Shown: positions 24,054-34,710 of the stretch, in pieces
How the letters are laid out: every line of letters starts with the position of its first letter
Position numbering within the stretch: position 1 is the stretch's first letter
NCBI GenBank assembly: GCA_033220425.1
Contig: CM065646.1
Location: 4,843,501-4,907,500 of the forward strand
Origin: Lepraria neglecta
Taxonomy: Eukaryota > Ascomycota > Lecanoromycetes > Lecanorales > Stereocaulaceae
Direction of reading: 5' to 3'
Length of the DNA: 64,000 bases
The notes under the pieces: model-generated
Databases searched by the model: none
What the model saw: the letters and a program-made list of their open reading frames with translations, nothing else
What the model was told of the DNA's origin: nothing
Made by a program: the position numbers and the translations under genes

Positions 24054-25102
24054 TGATATCCACGGTAAGTATCTCAGCTCGGCCTGCCTTTAGCGTTGGC
24101 GTTTGATGGCGAGATGACGTGAAAGATGGCTATGGACAGGCGAATAGAAATGACGGAGGCGCTTGCGGTATTGAAGGATTATCATCATGCACAGTCGATT
24201 AAATTTCAAACATGTCAGCGAATTTTCTGTCTGATACTGAAGATCAAGCCTTCACTCCTTAGGCTAGCCATCTTGAAAGCTTGTTTCGATCTTCGCGTCA
24301 ACGTCTCATGGACAACTATCAAAGACGCATGTACCTTAGCGGTAGATAGGACACAGATTAGCAGAAATCGCCTTACTTCACAATCCGAGATTTCCGCTCA
24401 GTGACTTCCAAAGAGATACACCTGACTAGATGTACTGAGGTGGATGTAAATGATGCTGGAAGAGAGCCACATTTACCACGTAGCGTGAGTAGCCATCTAT
24501 TGTTTAATGAATTTCCCCCTTGCTGGCTCATATTTTCCACAACCCAAAGCTCTCATCGGAATCATGTCTACCTCACCTGCCAGCACCTATGTATCCCTTC
24601 AAACAGTCTCAGGCAGCCCCAATAAGCCCAAATCCCAATTAGCCGCTCGCACCGTCCTAGACAGCAGGCCGCAAATCGTATGCTCGTGACTTGCCCTCCT
24701 CTGGGGTTCCGGGCGCTGAAGTCTGCTCTCGAGTCCCGAAGCACATGTTAGCTGCTCGGGCCATCCTGCAGAGCAGGCCCGTGGAGCCTAAGCCCATATG
24801 TGGACTTCCTCTGTGGTTGTGGTTGTGGTCTTTGGAAACTGCTCTCTAGCCCAGAGGCCTGCGATCTTCCTCCCATTTCAGTATTCACGCGCCGAGGCGA
24901 GGCTGCTGGGGTTCCGTCTCGTCCTCTGAATCTTGTAGAGCGCCAGTCATCTCGAAGGACTGGTCGTTGGGTAGAGCTGCTGTTGAAGATCGTGCGGAAG
25001 GCTGTATAGTGTGGACGAGATTTATTTGGGAAGTAGATGCGTTGGAGAGCCTGTTTGATTCAATTTTCTGGTCTGTACAACGCATTAGCCAGTATTGCGA
25101 GT
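24054..25102. other. Intergenic region with a 110-bp imperfect tandem duplication
   Basis: No gene is supported. From about 24,639 and again from about 24,748 a roughly 110-bp segment recurs with many substitutions (TTAGCCGCTCG ... AGCAGGCC versus TTAGCTGCTCG ... AGCAGGCC). The right part may include further 3' exons of the membrane-protein gene on the minus strand. Confidence 0.4.
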
Positions 25103-26273
25103 TCAAATTGTTAAGGGCTTATCCTCGTATGCCTCCCGGAAGACAAATACTGTGGAGCTTAGGAGGAGCAGGGGGATAACTTGGCCGAAAGTCATTGTGT
25201 TCTCGTTGCCGTCCATCTGTGAAGCTGCAATACTCCGATTTGACACAATATCGTACCGGCCGAAGCTAGATCAAATACCCGGTCTGTGCAATGGGAATTG
25301 ACGAGAATGCCTAAGCAGAAGCATGATTTGCGGAGTACAGTCAAAAAGGCTTTCGTCCCCGAATAGTAGTACTGTGCGACAGCAGCTCTGGTACAAGGTT
25401 GCCTTGCTTTATGAAGCTTGTCGCCAAAGCTTCGAATCTTCCTGTCCAGGAACAGCATGGGCCTGTCATATATCCGTTCTTCGGAGGGAGAGCCGTGTAG
25501 GGCCAGTATGCTGAGCCGATAGTTGTAAGCAATGAGAGCAATGTCGGCCTTCATCTAGAAGTACGGTTCATTAGCCGGGATCCAAGAGCCAGGAGCAAAT
25601 ACTGCCATCGAAGTATGCACCGGAGTCGTAAAAGAGACACTGCACGTTGAAACTTCAACTTTCATAAAAAGCCCAATGGCTTTGCATAAAAGTACTCGCG
25701 ATCAGAAATGCCTTCATGCATAGCATTAAAAAGACCCGCAGGATCGGCCTTGCCTTCAAGTAATTTCTGAGAATGCCAAGTGTCACTAAATGAACACTTG
25801 AAGACATCCATGCAAGATTGGCCACCAAGACAAAATGACATGGTGATATTGAGCAGTGCGTTGGGAACTCCGTAATAAAGATCGACAGGCCTGCAAGGAT
25901 CTGTTGGTCACTGAGGTTCAAGACTACCTTCTCAATTACCGGTAACCAGAATTCGCGGTTCTCCTTGATGACCTTGAACAGCTTTGGATGTCCTAGAACT
26001 TTGACGAACCAGGAGTCGATTCTATTCTCATCTTGGGATGCAGTGAGAATCAAATTCAGCAGCCCGAAAAGTAATGTGATGTAGCTGCTGGCCACAAAGG
26101 CAGTGACAACCTGCAAATATGGTTCTCAGTACCACAGGCTCTTTGAGCTGCCTCGGAGGGCGACCTACTCCGATACCAGCAATGTCAGGATCGGCTTCAT
26201 AGTCTGGATAATCAGTGGAATTGCCGTAGGCATAAGCATTCCAGGAGGTGCAGTTATCATGACAGAGTCCCAT
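25103..26273 (-). CDS. Fungal-specific multi-pass membrane protein (second member)
   Basis: Minus strand. The first exon begins at ATG 26273 (MGLCHDNCTSWNAYAYGNST) and ends DPDIAGIG, the same junction motif as in the gene at 12028-13474. After an intron of about 60 nt, VVTAFVASSYITLLFGLLNL starts the first helix. QQILAGLSIFITEF, CHFVLVANLAWMSSSVHLVT and TMTFGQVIPLLLLSSTVFVF are the other family landmarks, the last ending at a stop at 25103. At about 25,660 the frame meets a stop just after HWAFYES and similarity may resume in another frame, so this copy may also be broken. Exon limits beyond the first junction are approximate. Function unknown; the protein should span the membrane several times. 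Confidence 0.5.
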
Positions 26274-27588
26274 GGTCCAGACTTTGTACAAGTTTATTCG
26301 TGGTTCAGTCAGCTTGGCAATGGTCTTCGCGTCGACGCGAGATTCCTGCGAGCTTGGTCCTAGGCGTGACAGATAAAGAAGTCTCACCTCTTCGTCAATT
26401 GGTAGAAATTTTGAGGTTCACAGACTCGTAGTCTTACCAACGGCCTCTGACCAGCGGCCTACCCCACTACTGTACATCATCATGCATGGCGTTCCATATT
26501 CGGGCAAGCTTGCCATCACTGCAGCAATTGGAGTGTTTCATAGTCCACATCCCTGGCACTCGTCGAACGGAATTTCGTGCCTTATGCGAGCCCGTCTCAA
26601 GAAGCAGTTTGCTGGATCAGCGATGGTTTACAAAGCTGTTCATTGATCGCGCAGGGGTCATAGAAAGTCCCCCAAGGAGTAGAAAAGTTGTAGCTTCTGC
26701 ATGGCATATTGCAATCATAATTTCGAGACCCACCTATTGTCTGAACAAAGAGCTATGAGACACGGCCACCCATTAGAGCCGATGTTCGCCATCCAATAGG
26801 TCACGCGAGAGGCATCGGCATCGGAAATGCGCTTTGCTGCCAAGCTTTGCACAAGACCTGCGGCTGACAAGTGTACGTTTCGCCGTGACTCAGCCACTCC
26901 ACGTACCGTCCAGGGATTGCTCGGCGACTTTCTGTCATACGGAGAGGAACCTGACAGCTTGCAAATGTCGTTCAGAAAGCAAGCCCGAGGAAGGTTCCAC
27001 AGTTCTGCAAGAGATATAGTTGCAGAACCGAACAAAGGCGAAAAATCAGAGTTCTGCGACTTTAATTGCTTTCTGGGTAAGCCGGCGTTAAGTAAGCCCT
27101 TCCCGTTAAAAATGACATGGGTTCTGGCTCAGTAGTGAAATTGCTGCGGGTTGCATCTACCAGCTTTGTCAGACGAATGGTGGCCTTGAATAATCCTGCT
27201 TCTTACTCATCCATCTTCCCTACCGAAGGAACACTTCTCTGACAGCTTGCGCCCTCATCTGCTTGTTGTAAAGAACGTTGACATCTCCCGTCCGACGCCC
27301 GCAAAAGGTGACGCATTCCCCATAAAGTTGCTCGTCTGACGTTCTCGGCCCTCTTGATAACAAACCTCCGTGATTAAATCAACTCGACAATCTCTGCAAC
27401 CGCAAGACCAAAACACACACCCTGCCCTCCTCTACGCCTTCCCACTCATAGCACTAAGACCGCTGTCGAGTACTGCATCATTTCCCTTAGTTGGTCCACT
27501 TTACCCCCACTGAAAAGCACGACGGCGCATTCGGCAAGAAAAAGAGGGTCACTCGCCCCCAGGTCCTGCTTCGGCAGGCCTCCGGACC
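26274..27588. other. Intergenic region upstream of AUR1
   Basis: Short frames at 26,486-26,758 and 26,715-27,135 resemble nothing I know and overlap on opposite strands. The last 300 bp are C/T-rich and form the probable AUR1 promoter and leader. Confidence 0.4.
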
Positions 27589-29065
27589 ATGAGGAAGTCC
27601 ACTTTTCCCTCACGGAATGACTTCCAGCAGACATATGCGAACGTCAAACTACCCTTCTCATGGCCGCCGTCAATACCCGCCATAATACCACATCGTATGC
27701 GGAGAAAGCTACGGTCGAAAGTACGGAGTAGACAGTCGCCCTCATCTTCTCTTGCCTCCCTCCAAACCTCCCACTCCCCCGCCGATACCTTGCACGCTCT
27801 GCGTACACACGAGTGGTCGTTTTATGATGGGCAATACCTCACACTCATAATACTGGGCATATTTTCATTATGTATAATACCTTCACCTGGAGCCTTGGTC
27901 AAGACCGCCTTTACAACGTTCATAATCACCGCTCTCTTCCTACCGGTTACCCGACAATTCCTACTCCCTTCTCTGGCTATATGGATGTGGTTGATATTCT
28001 TTTACGCTTGCGGGTAAGAGCCTTTCCCTATGTCTGTTCTCGTGGCCTGCCAGAGCTGTGGCGGACGCCCCGGAATGCTGCGGAGGATTAACCAATCCCC
28101 GCTTTCACCTACATCTGGCTAATTAATTGTATCTCTAGATTCATACCAAGTACATGGCGACCTCCGATATGGGTCCGAGTCCTCCCTGCGCTGGAGAACA
28201 TCTTCTACGGCGCCAATTTGAGCAACATCCTCTCCGCCCACACAAGTACCTTTCTCAGCATCATGGCATGGCTACCATATGGCATAATACATTTCGGAGC
28301 GCCAGTCGTTTGCTCAGGCATCATGTTCGTCTTCGCCGCTCCAGGGACTGTACCAATGTTCGCGAAAAGCTTTGGCTGGATGAACTTGATTGGCGTGGCG
28401 ATCCAATTGACTTTCCCATGTTCGCCTCCTTGGTATGAAAATAAATATGGACTGGTGCCTGCAACATACGCGGTCAAGGGTTCTCCTGCAGGTTTGGCGG
28501 CCATCGATGAGTTATTTGGCATTCAACTCTATACTCCAGGATTTACCGGATCGCCATTGGTCTTCGGCGCTTTCCCTTCTCTACACGCCGGCAGTGCTGT
28601 AATGGAAGCTTTATTCATGAGCCATGTCTTTCCCAAACTCACCCCTCTCTTCACCGTGTATACCATGTGGCTCTGGTGGGCGACAATGTACTTGTCTCAC
28701 CACTACGCGGTGGATTTGGTGGGAGGAAGCCTGCGTGAGTATCTATACTCCCATTTAAAATTGAGCCTGGCTGACTTCCTGTAGTCTCTGTGGTTATTTT
28801 CTTCGTCGTCAAATCCAAATTCCTACCTCGCATACAGCCAGACAAGATGTTCCGCTGGGATTACGACTACACAGAGATTGGTGACGATCCGTCAGAGAAG
28901 GGATATGCGCTAGCAAGCCCTGAAGGAGCCGCAGAAGAAGCCGATGAATGGACAGTTGGCTCATCTTCTTCAATCTCGTCTGGTTCAAGGAGCCCGATCG
29001 ATGAGAGCGTTTCCTGGGAAGGAGAGACCCTGGCTTCACACTCCGATACCGAAGCTCAGCGATAA
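27589..29065 (+). CDS. AUR1: Inositol phosphorylceramide synthase catalytic subunit
   Basis: Exons are 27589-28013, 28139-28734 and 28785-29065; introns of 125 and 50 nt join in phase to give 433 aa. Conserved blocks include CGFIPSTWRPPIWVRVLPAL and ENIFYGANLSNILSAHT. The lipid-phosphatase-type catalytic motifs GAFPSLHAGSAVMEALF and YLSHHYAVDLVGGSL carry the two catalytic His residues and the Asp. Six to eight membrane helices are evident, and the C-terminal tail is acidic and Ser-rich. The enzyme transfers phosphoinositol from phosphatidylinositol to ceramide in the Golgi. It is essential in fungi and is the target of aureobasidin A. The frame is intact although it lies only about 1.8 kb from the transposon block. 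Confidence 0.93.
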
Positions 29066-30315
29066 CCTGCACACCGAAATTTCTACATCTCTCGGCAACA
29101 CCACCCTACCGAGTTACGGCTTATGATCATGCATCACGCAAGCGAGCGAGCACGTACATATTGTGTCGAGAATATTCGACATGGCTTTTCAGTACATATC
29201 AGGGTCCCATACTTGGATACGACTGGGTTATCTATTATTAACTTTTAATCTGGTGGGCAGCGCCCGCAAAGCATAGCATAGGTGAGGATAATAATCCCGC
29301 CTGCTGGACATTCGCTTCTTTGTTCATAAAACATTCGCTTTGACACCCCCATTCGCTTATGGGTATATATGGGATTGGGCATTTTGCATAGACCAACCAT
29401 TGCATTCGCTTGGCATTTGCATCATCGGACTGCGTGGAAGCGGTCTTGATAGAGCTTGGCGTTTGGAGGATTTTTATAGCGTGCTGGCAGTTTCCAGCTT
29501 TGGCATGGAGTGCGGTATTGAGAGATAGCAAGTTGGGGAGATGGGGTCAAGGATGAAGCTCTCGTGTGTTGATGGAGCTGGGGGTGAATGGCCTCACTGG
29601 AGGTAGTAATTGAGATCTTTGACCCACCTGCAATACCAAAGTCTCTCTCTGTATCTGTGAATCCTAAGCACAAATGAGTTGATCATACTGTAAGCAATAT
29701 CGAAGTATTTTCCATTCAGGCAGCCAGTCCACATGTATGATTCAGCCCTAGTCCCGTATTCAAAAGCCTTTGAATGCAACCGATCCCAATAACAGCCTCT
29801 GAAAGTTAATAAATTACAATGACTATAAAATTTAAATATATTTTGGATTACAATAACTTCACAGTGGAGGGGTACCTAGTAAGAGAATTCACTCCTTGCC
29901 TTTTACCAGAAGTGACCGTGCTATGGACCCAAACCTCCAACTATCAATCTTTGGAATCATTATTGCTATATGCGATTTCTCTTTTATATTTTCTTTTTGC
30001 CTCTTCAATATCTACAGGGAAACTATGGCGTTGTTGCTAGATAGTTTTGGTGGGTGAAATGCTCTTTTCTGAGATTTCTCGCTTAAATTACATGAGAATT
30101 CGCCACCCCGCGAGCCCGCCTTGTCCTTGAACTTCGCTGGCAGACCAACGGCACGACTTTACAACCTTTCCAGCTACAATCTCATATTGTAAACAGAAAT
30201 TATTAAAGGCCGTCAAGCCTACAACTTCATAGGCAAAATCTTCACGCCAAACCTTTTCATTCAAGATCTACCGCAGCATTTCGGAGACAGTTATTTGAAC
30301 GGGTGCCGGCTTTTT
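29066..30315. other. Intergenic region between AUR1 and RSA3
   Basis: No gene recognised. The octamer ATTCGCTT occurs four times within about 100 bp (29,309-29,411). Composition is more AT-rich from about 29,800. Confidence 0.4.
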
Positions 30316-30857
30316 TCACCTCGGACTTCCACTATACAACTTTTTTTGACCACTCTCAGCACTCATGATTCGAGTTTGTTCCTCGGGAGTAAAGGAGTGT
30401 GCGCCTTGCTTCAGCGCTTGGATTAGAACGGGGATGGATTTCGAGGTGAAGTCGGGTGCGTTACGGATTTTGTCGATGTCGTCTGCGAAGGCAGTTGTGA
30501 CGCGTCGGAGGTAATAGGATTCGAATGACTCTTTGGGATTTGGGGCGGACTACTTTCGTGAGAAGGTGATTGCGAAAGACAGGAACGGAGAGAAGTAGTA
30601 CCTTGGTCTGAGGACTATCTTCTGGACTTTGGGCTTCTGGCTGCGAGGCTTCTTCAGAAGGAGATTCCGATTCCATTGGGGACCGGCTTTTTGGCGGCGG
30701 TGAGGTGGACTTGGGTTTCTTGGACTTGACCTGGTATATATTATTAACCCGTCGTTGTATCGCTCTCTGCGTACCGAGTCTCTTACCATGACTAGTTTTG
30801 GGGCTTTGGGGTTTTGAGATTTTTGCTGTTGATCCTCCGCTTTCTCCCCCCCAGTCT
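30316..30857 (-). CDS. RSA3: Ribosome assembly protein 3, 5' end missing or truncated
   Basis: Minus strand. The C-terminal block after splicing is NPKESFESYYLRRVTTAF, then DDIDKIRNAPDFTSKSIP and VLIQALKQGAHSFTPEE, matching the Rsa3 domain; the stop is at 30316. Two introns fit: one of about 50 nt with donor GTAAGA at 30786, and one with donor GTACTA and acceptor AAAGTAG. Upstream of the first intron the frame reads EKAEDQQQKSQNPKAPKLVM and meets an in-frame stop near 30,858 with no ATG before it, exactly where the GC-rich edge of the transposon block begins. Either translation starts at the Met at 30789, a further 5' exon exists, or the insertion removed the 5' end. Rsa3 helps assemble the 60S subunit in the nucleolus. 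Confidence 0.65.
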
Positions 30858-30858
30858 A

Positions 30859-31607
30859 CCCCCCCGAACGGGGAACGCGTGCCCCGGCCGCCCTACGCTC
30901 ACCCGGTGACGGTGAGCCGAGGGTGGCGCGAGGGGTGACGTAGATAGCTCGGCGCCAGCCAGGGGGGCTACCTGCCGTATCTAGATTTATTAGTAGCGGA
31001 TGTAATGGAAGGCTTGGCAAAGTCGTGGTTGGCTCGCGATTACCGTACGCTTGGCGTGCGTTAGCGTTACGAGTCCCGTGTGTCTATTGTTTAATAGGGG
31101 GTTTTCGCCCCCTCTCTCTTATAGACTCCTTAAGAATTAGTCTTAGTATAAACCCTACTACTATACTATACTTTATTTTATATTGCTATAGGTTCCTATT
31201 ATAATTCTAATTCTCCTTCCTTATAAAGGGTAGTAATCTAGAATAAGTATATTAAGATAAATATATATAATTTGCAGCTAGAATAGAGGCGAAATATCTA
31301 GTACCTTAGAAGGTAGTAGAGATAGATAATATTAATAGACGGTTAATAAAGGTAGTAGAAACCCCCCGTAACTACCTAGAGATAATAGCTATACTTTAGG
31401 AGTAATAGGTTTAGTCTCTACCCTAGACGAGCGTCTAGCGTAGGCTCGATACCGTCGAACCGAGCTCGTTAAATAATATAAATTAGATACTATTCTAGCC
31501 TAAATCGAGACCCTTAAGTATACCGCTCTAGATCTAGAGGTTACTATATAGGCGAGACGCTATCTAAAAGAATTATAGAAGTAGTAAGAACTCTAGAAGG
31601 CGCTAGC
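30859..31607 (+). mobile_element. Element E, left part (RIP-mutated retroelement)
   Basis: The outermost element. Its first 240 bp are GC-rich and scarcely mutated, with inverted repeats at 30,897-30,917 (GCTCACC/GGTGAGC) and 31,096-31,113 (AGGGGG/CCCCCT). From about 31,130 RIP composition begins. A plus-strand frame at about 31,430-31,607 gives a charged, coiled-coil-like segment (LVKQYKLDTILAQIETLKYT after reading RIP stops as Gln). The same frame continues beyond element D at 62,900 (IEALERRE), showing that D interrupted an E gene, probably gag-like. The exact left terminus is not determined. Confidence 0.55.
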
Positions 31608-31760
31608 TGGTAGGGTCTCAGTATGGATGAAATATACAACGCGCAAAGATCACAATGAACGAGTTATTGGGGTTGAATGAGTTGTTGATTCTTTCTAGCT
31701 ACTAAGCGGAAGAAATATATAAGGCAAGCGTAAGCGCTTACTAATCTAGCAATCATAACA
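31608..31760 (-). repeat. 3' LTR of element D
   Basis: 153 bp, plus-strand ends TGGTAGGG ... CATAACA, so TG..CA on both strands. TSD CTAGC precedes it. The adjoining GTTGCCCCCGCC would be the polypurine tract on the minus strand. Confidence 0.9.
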
Positions 31761-31949
31761 GTTGCCCCCGCCGAAAGATGCCGTTCGCCTACAAGGTATC
31801 AAGAAGCTAGAAGAAGCTAGAAGAAGCTCTATATATCAAGAGGATCGTATTACCAGGTCGAGATTCTATACGAGCCGACTATTATCCGGGGCCGCTGTCA
31901 TAAAGAAAAGTAGGCGACTATTATTTAGGGTTTTAGGGTCGCCGTCATT

Positions 31950-32040
31950 AGGAATAAAAACTTGATAGGTAGAGTATTAGTACCGTATCTTTTCTCAGGA
32001 ATAAAAACATCGATAGATAGAGTATTAGTACTGTGCCTTT
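31950..32040. repeat. 48-bp tandem duplication inside D
   Basis: AGGAATAAAAAC followed by GATAG.TAGAGTATTAGTAC is present twice, at 31,950 and 31,998, just past the end of the extra D reading frame. Confidence 0.7.
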
Positions 32041-32052
32041 TTTCAGCCATAC

Positions 32053-34010
32053 TTATTCGGTAATATATAGCTCCTCTCGAGCATTAAGCTCGATATTACT
32101 ATCTTCTACTAGCTTCCCGAAGTTCTCTAAAGGAGCTTATCTCTAGCTCTTAAATGAACTATTATAGAAGGTAACACGCGATATAGTAGAGAAAGTATCG
32201 GTGAAAAGAATAATAGCGTCGTTAATACGTTTAGCGATACTATTATAGTATACCCGATTATCTATAAGCTCGTCTATTTCGTTCTTTATAGCTTTAAAAG
32301 CGCCCTAGACCTTTAAAGTTTACGTAGGAACCTTCGTCTACGGTATAAATAATTTCCAGTATATAATAATCCTACTCTACTTGAATATACGTCTAGTATA
32401 GCTATTGAATACCTTATAAAATCCTTTAAGTAGCTACGCTATAGCTACTACCTTTCCTTCCGTAATACGTAAGTTCTTCTTAAGGTTTTTATTATCTAGA
32501 GTTAGGGTAGTAATCAGCTTATCCTTTATATTATCGTCTAGTAGTAGCTCCTCTTTATCTTTATCGCTATCGATAAGAATTATATTCGGCTTCTACTTTA
32601 CGGGTATAGTATTTTTTTAAGGTAGTAGAGGCTTATACGTAGGCTCCTGCCTTAGTATAGTCTTCTCGCCCTTTCCTTTTATCTCGGTTACTAACTCCTT
32701 TAGTAGTATCTCTACCTTCTAATACTTCGGTAGCGGGCCCGGCGTATTTTTTCCTCCCTTACGCTTTAACTTTAAAGCTATCTCTATAGCGTTACCCGGT
32801 ATAGCCTGAATTTTATAGACTCGGCCGTTAATAATAGTATACTTATTATATACCTTTATCCCAGTAAAATCCTTCTAGTCTATATTATATAACCGCTCTC
32901 CTTTATCTCTATATATCTATATATATCCGAACGGAACCTTATAGACCTATTTTTCTGTCTTGCTATTGTAATACTTTACTACCTAGCTATAATTCGTCTA
33001 TTCTAAATATAGCGGGTCCCTTAAATAGAAGACTATAGGCTATCTCTTATAGCGCTCTATCTAAGAGATTACTTTATTCTTAGTAATATTAGCTACCTAA
33101 AGCGATAAAAGATTAACGCTAGTTAGCGGCTATATAGATTCGTCTACTATTATATTATAATTAGGCTCGTCGTAAAGTAGAGGGTCGTTAACCTTCCGAT
33201 CGTCTATCTAGTCCTTACCTCCTTCTTTCTAGTAGGTATATACTAGAATACTAGAGCGTAGCTTTATTAAAGTAGAGGAATTATTATTACTAAGGAGGAT
33301 CTTAAGGGTAGGTAAATTAACGTGAATAAATAGACTAGTAGGCTTACGGAAAGGAAGGACTAGAGTATTCTAGAGATTATCGAGCTCTCTCTTTAGATCT
33401 AGCCTCTCTTCTAGTCGATTTAGGTAGTTAGTATACTATAGTACTAGTTATAGAAAATATATATAATTAATTTAGGGGGTATAAAGGTTAAGACCTTAGT
33501 ATAAATCCGGGTGAATAAATAGCTCTATATATAGGTTTTCGTTAATAGGGTAAGCTAAGGGACTAATAAGTTCTCTAAAAGTTACCTTAAAAGGATTATT
33601 TATAAAATTCTATAATATATATACTAGCTCCTTAGGTTCTATAATAATAGATAGAAGCTTAGTATTTACGGTAATAGAGTACCTTAGAATAATATATACA
33701 TTAATTATTCTAACGATCTAGTTAATATTAGGTCTAAATCCTGACCTAACGGTCTCCTTGTTTTAGTATTATAGATATTCTAATAGCTTATTAATAGAGG
33801 GTAATCCGCTAAGAATAAACCGCGTATCGTCGTCTTTAGATAGATAGTACTATAAAATAGCTTCGGCGTAATAATAATCTTTTGGTTTAAAAGGTATATC
33901 CTAGAAGCTATTATATAAGGGTAAAGGAATAATAAACTTGGCCTCCGTATCCTTTTCTTCCGTACGGTCTTCTTATAGCTCGAATTCGTATTTAGGAAAA
34001 GATATAGATT
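32053..34010 (-). pseudogene. Extra reading frame of element D after the chromodomain
   Basis: One minus-strand frame of about 650 codons is interrupted only by TAG and TAA at places fitting mutated Gln or Trp codons. I checked that segments at 33,981, 33,255, 32,901, 32,280 and 32,160 are all in the same phase. Readable pieces include KYEFEL, GFRPNIN, LERLDLKRELDNLQNTL-like charged stretches, NGRVYKIQAIPGNAIEIALK and NRVYYNSIAKRINDAIILF. No membrane helix, zinc knuckle or enzyme motif is apparent. The start is not fixed (about 34,010), and the likely stop is at 32053. It lies on the same strand as gag and pol, between the chromodomain and the 3' LTR. I do not recognise the product. Confidence 0.6.
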
Positions 34011-34220
34011 ATATTTAATATAATATCGTGTATAAAAGATATAGGGTATAGGTAAGTTAAGTAAGGTAAGATATTATAATCTTCGCGAAGTAAAACTAAG
34101 CGTGTTACTATACCGTAATGAAGGCGTGAAAATTGCCACCGAAAAAATCTCTGCAGCCCTCGCTTTTATGTCACTTATTCGGCTTTATTAATCCCGAAAT
34201 ATTTATACTAATTTATACTA

Positions 34221-34300
34221 ACTTATACTAGAGCTATATAGATACCTACTACTTATACTGGAGTTATAGCTAGATACTACTACTTATACTAGAGTTATAG
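34221..34300. repeat. Tandem 30-31 bp repeat at the B insertion site
   Basis: ACTTATACTRGAG.TATA recurs three times (34,221, 34,251 and 34,282). Element B is inserted in the third unit. Confidence 0.6.
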
Positions 34301-34710
34301 TGTTACGACCCACGACGGCTATATACCTAATAGTACGATAGCCACGTATGGGTTCGTGTGTCTTATACTTCTATAGGAGAGGAGTTACTTAGGTAGAATG
34401 GCAGTCTTCGTCGATATAGGTAACTAATATATTCTATATTAATAACTAGTAAAGTATAGTATAAGGAGTACCTGAAGATTAACCAAGTTAAATATACTAC
34501 TCCAAATAGTAGGCAAAGCCCCGTATATATAGATATAGGAAATCCCGCCAAGCATCCTTAATAGCTTTGCTCGTACTATAATTATTATAATTATTATTCC
34601 TAATAGTATTGCTTATACTATAATCATTGCGATTATCGCTTTATCTACCTATCCTATCCGAAGTTATAAGTCCTTTATAATAGTCCTATTAGAACTCTCT
34701 AGTTCTAATA
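34301..34710 (-). repeat. 3' LTR of element B
   Basis: 410 bp, plus-strand ends TGTTACGACC ... AGTTCTAATA. The polypurine tract (minus GGAGGAGGGGGCTAG) adjoins it at 34,711-34,725. Confidence 0.93.

Noticed and set aside
26715-27135. Overlapping frames on both strands upstream of AUR1
   Set aside because: No recognisable motif in either, no splice structure, and they overlap each other; probably chance frames.
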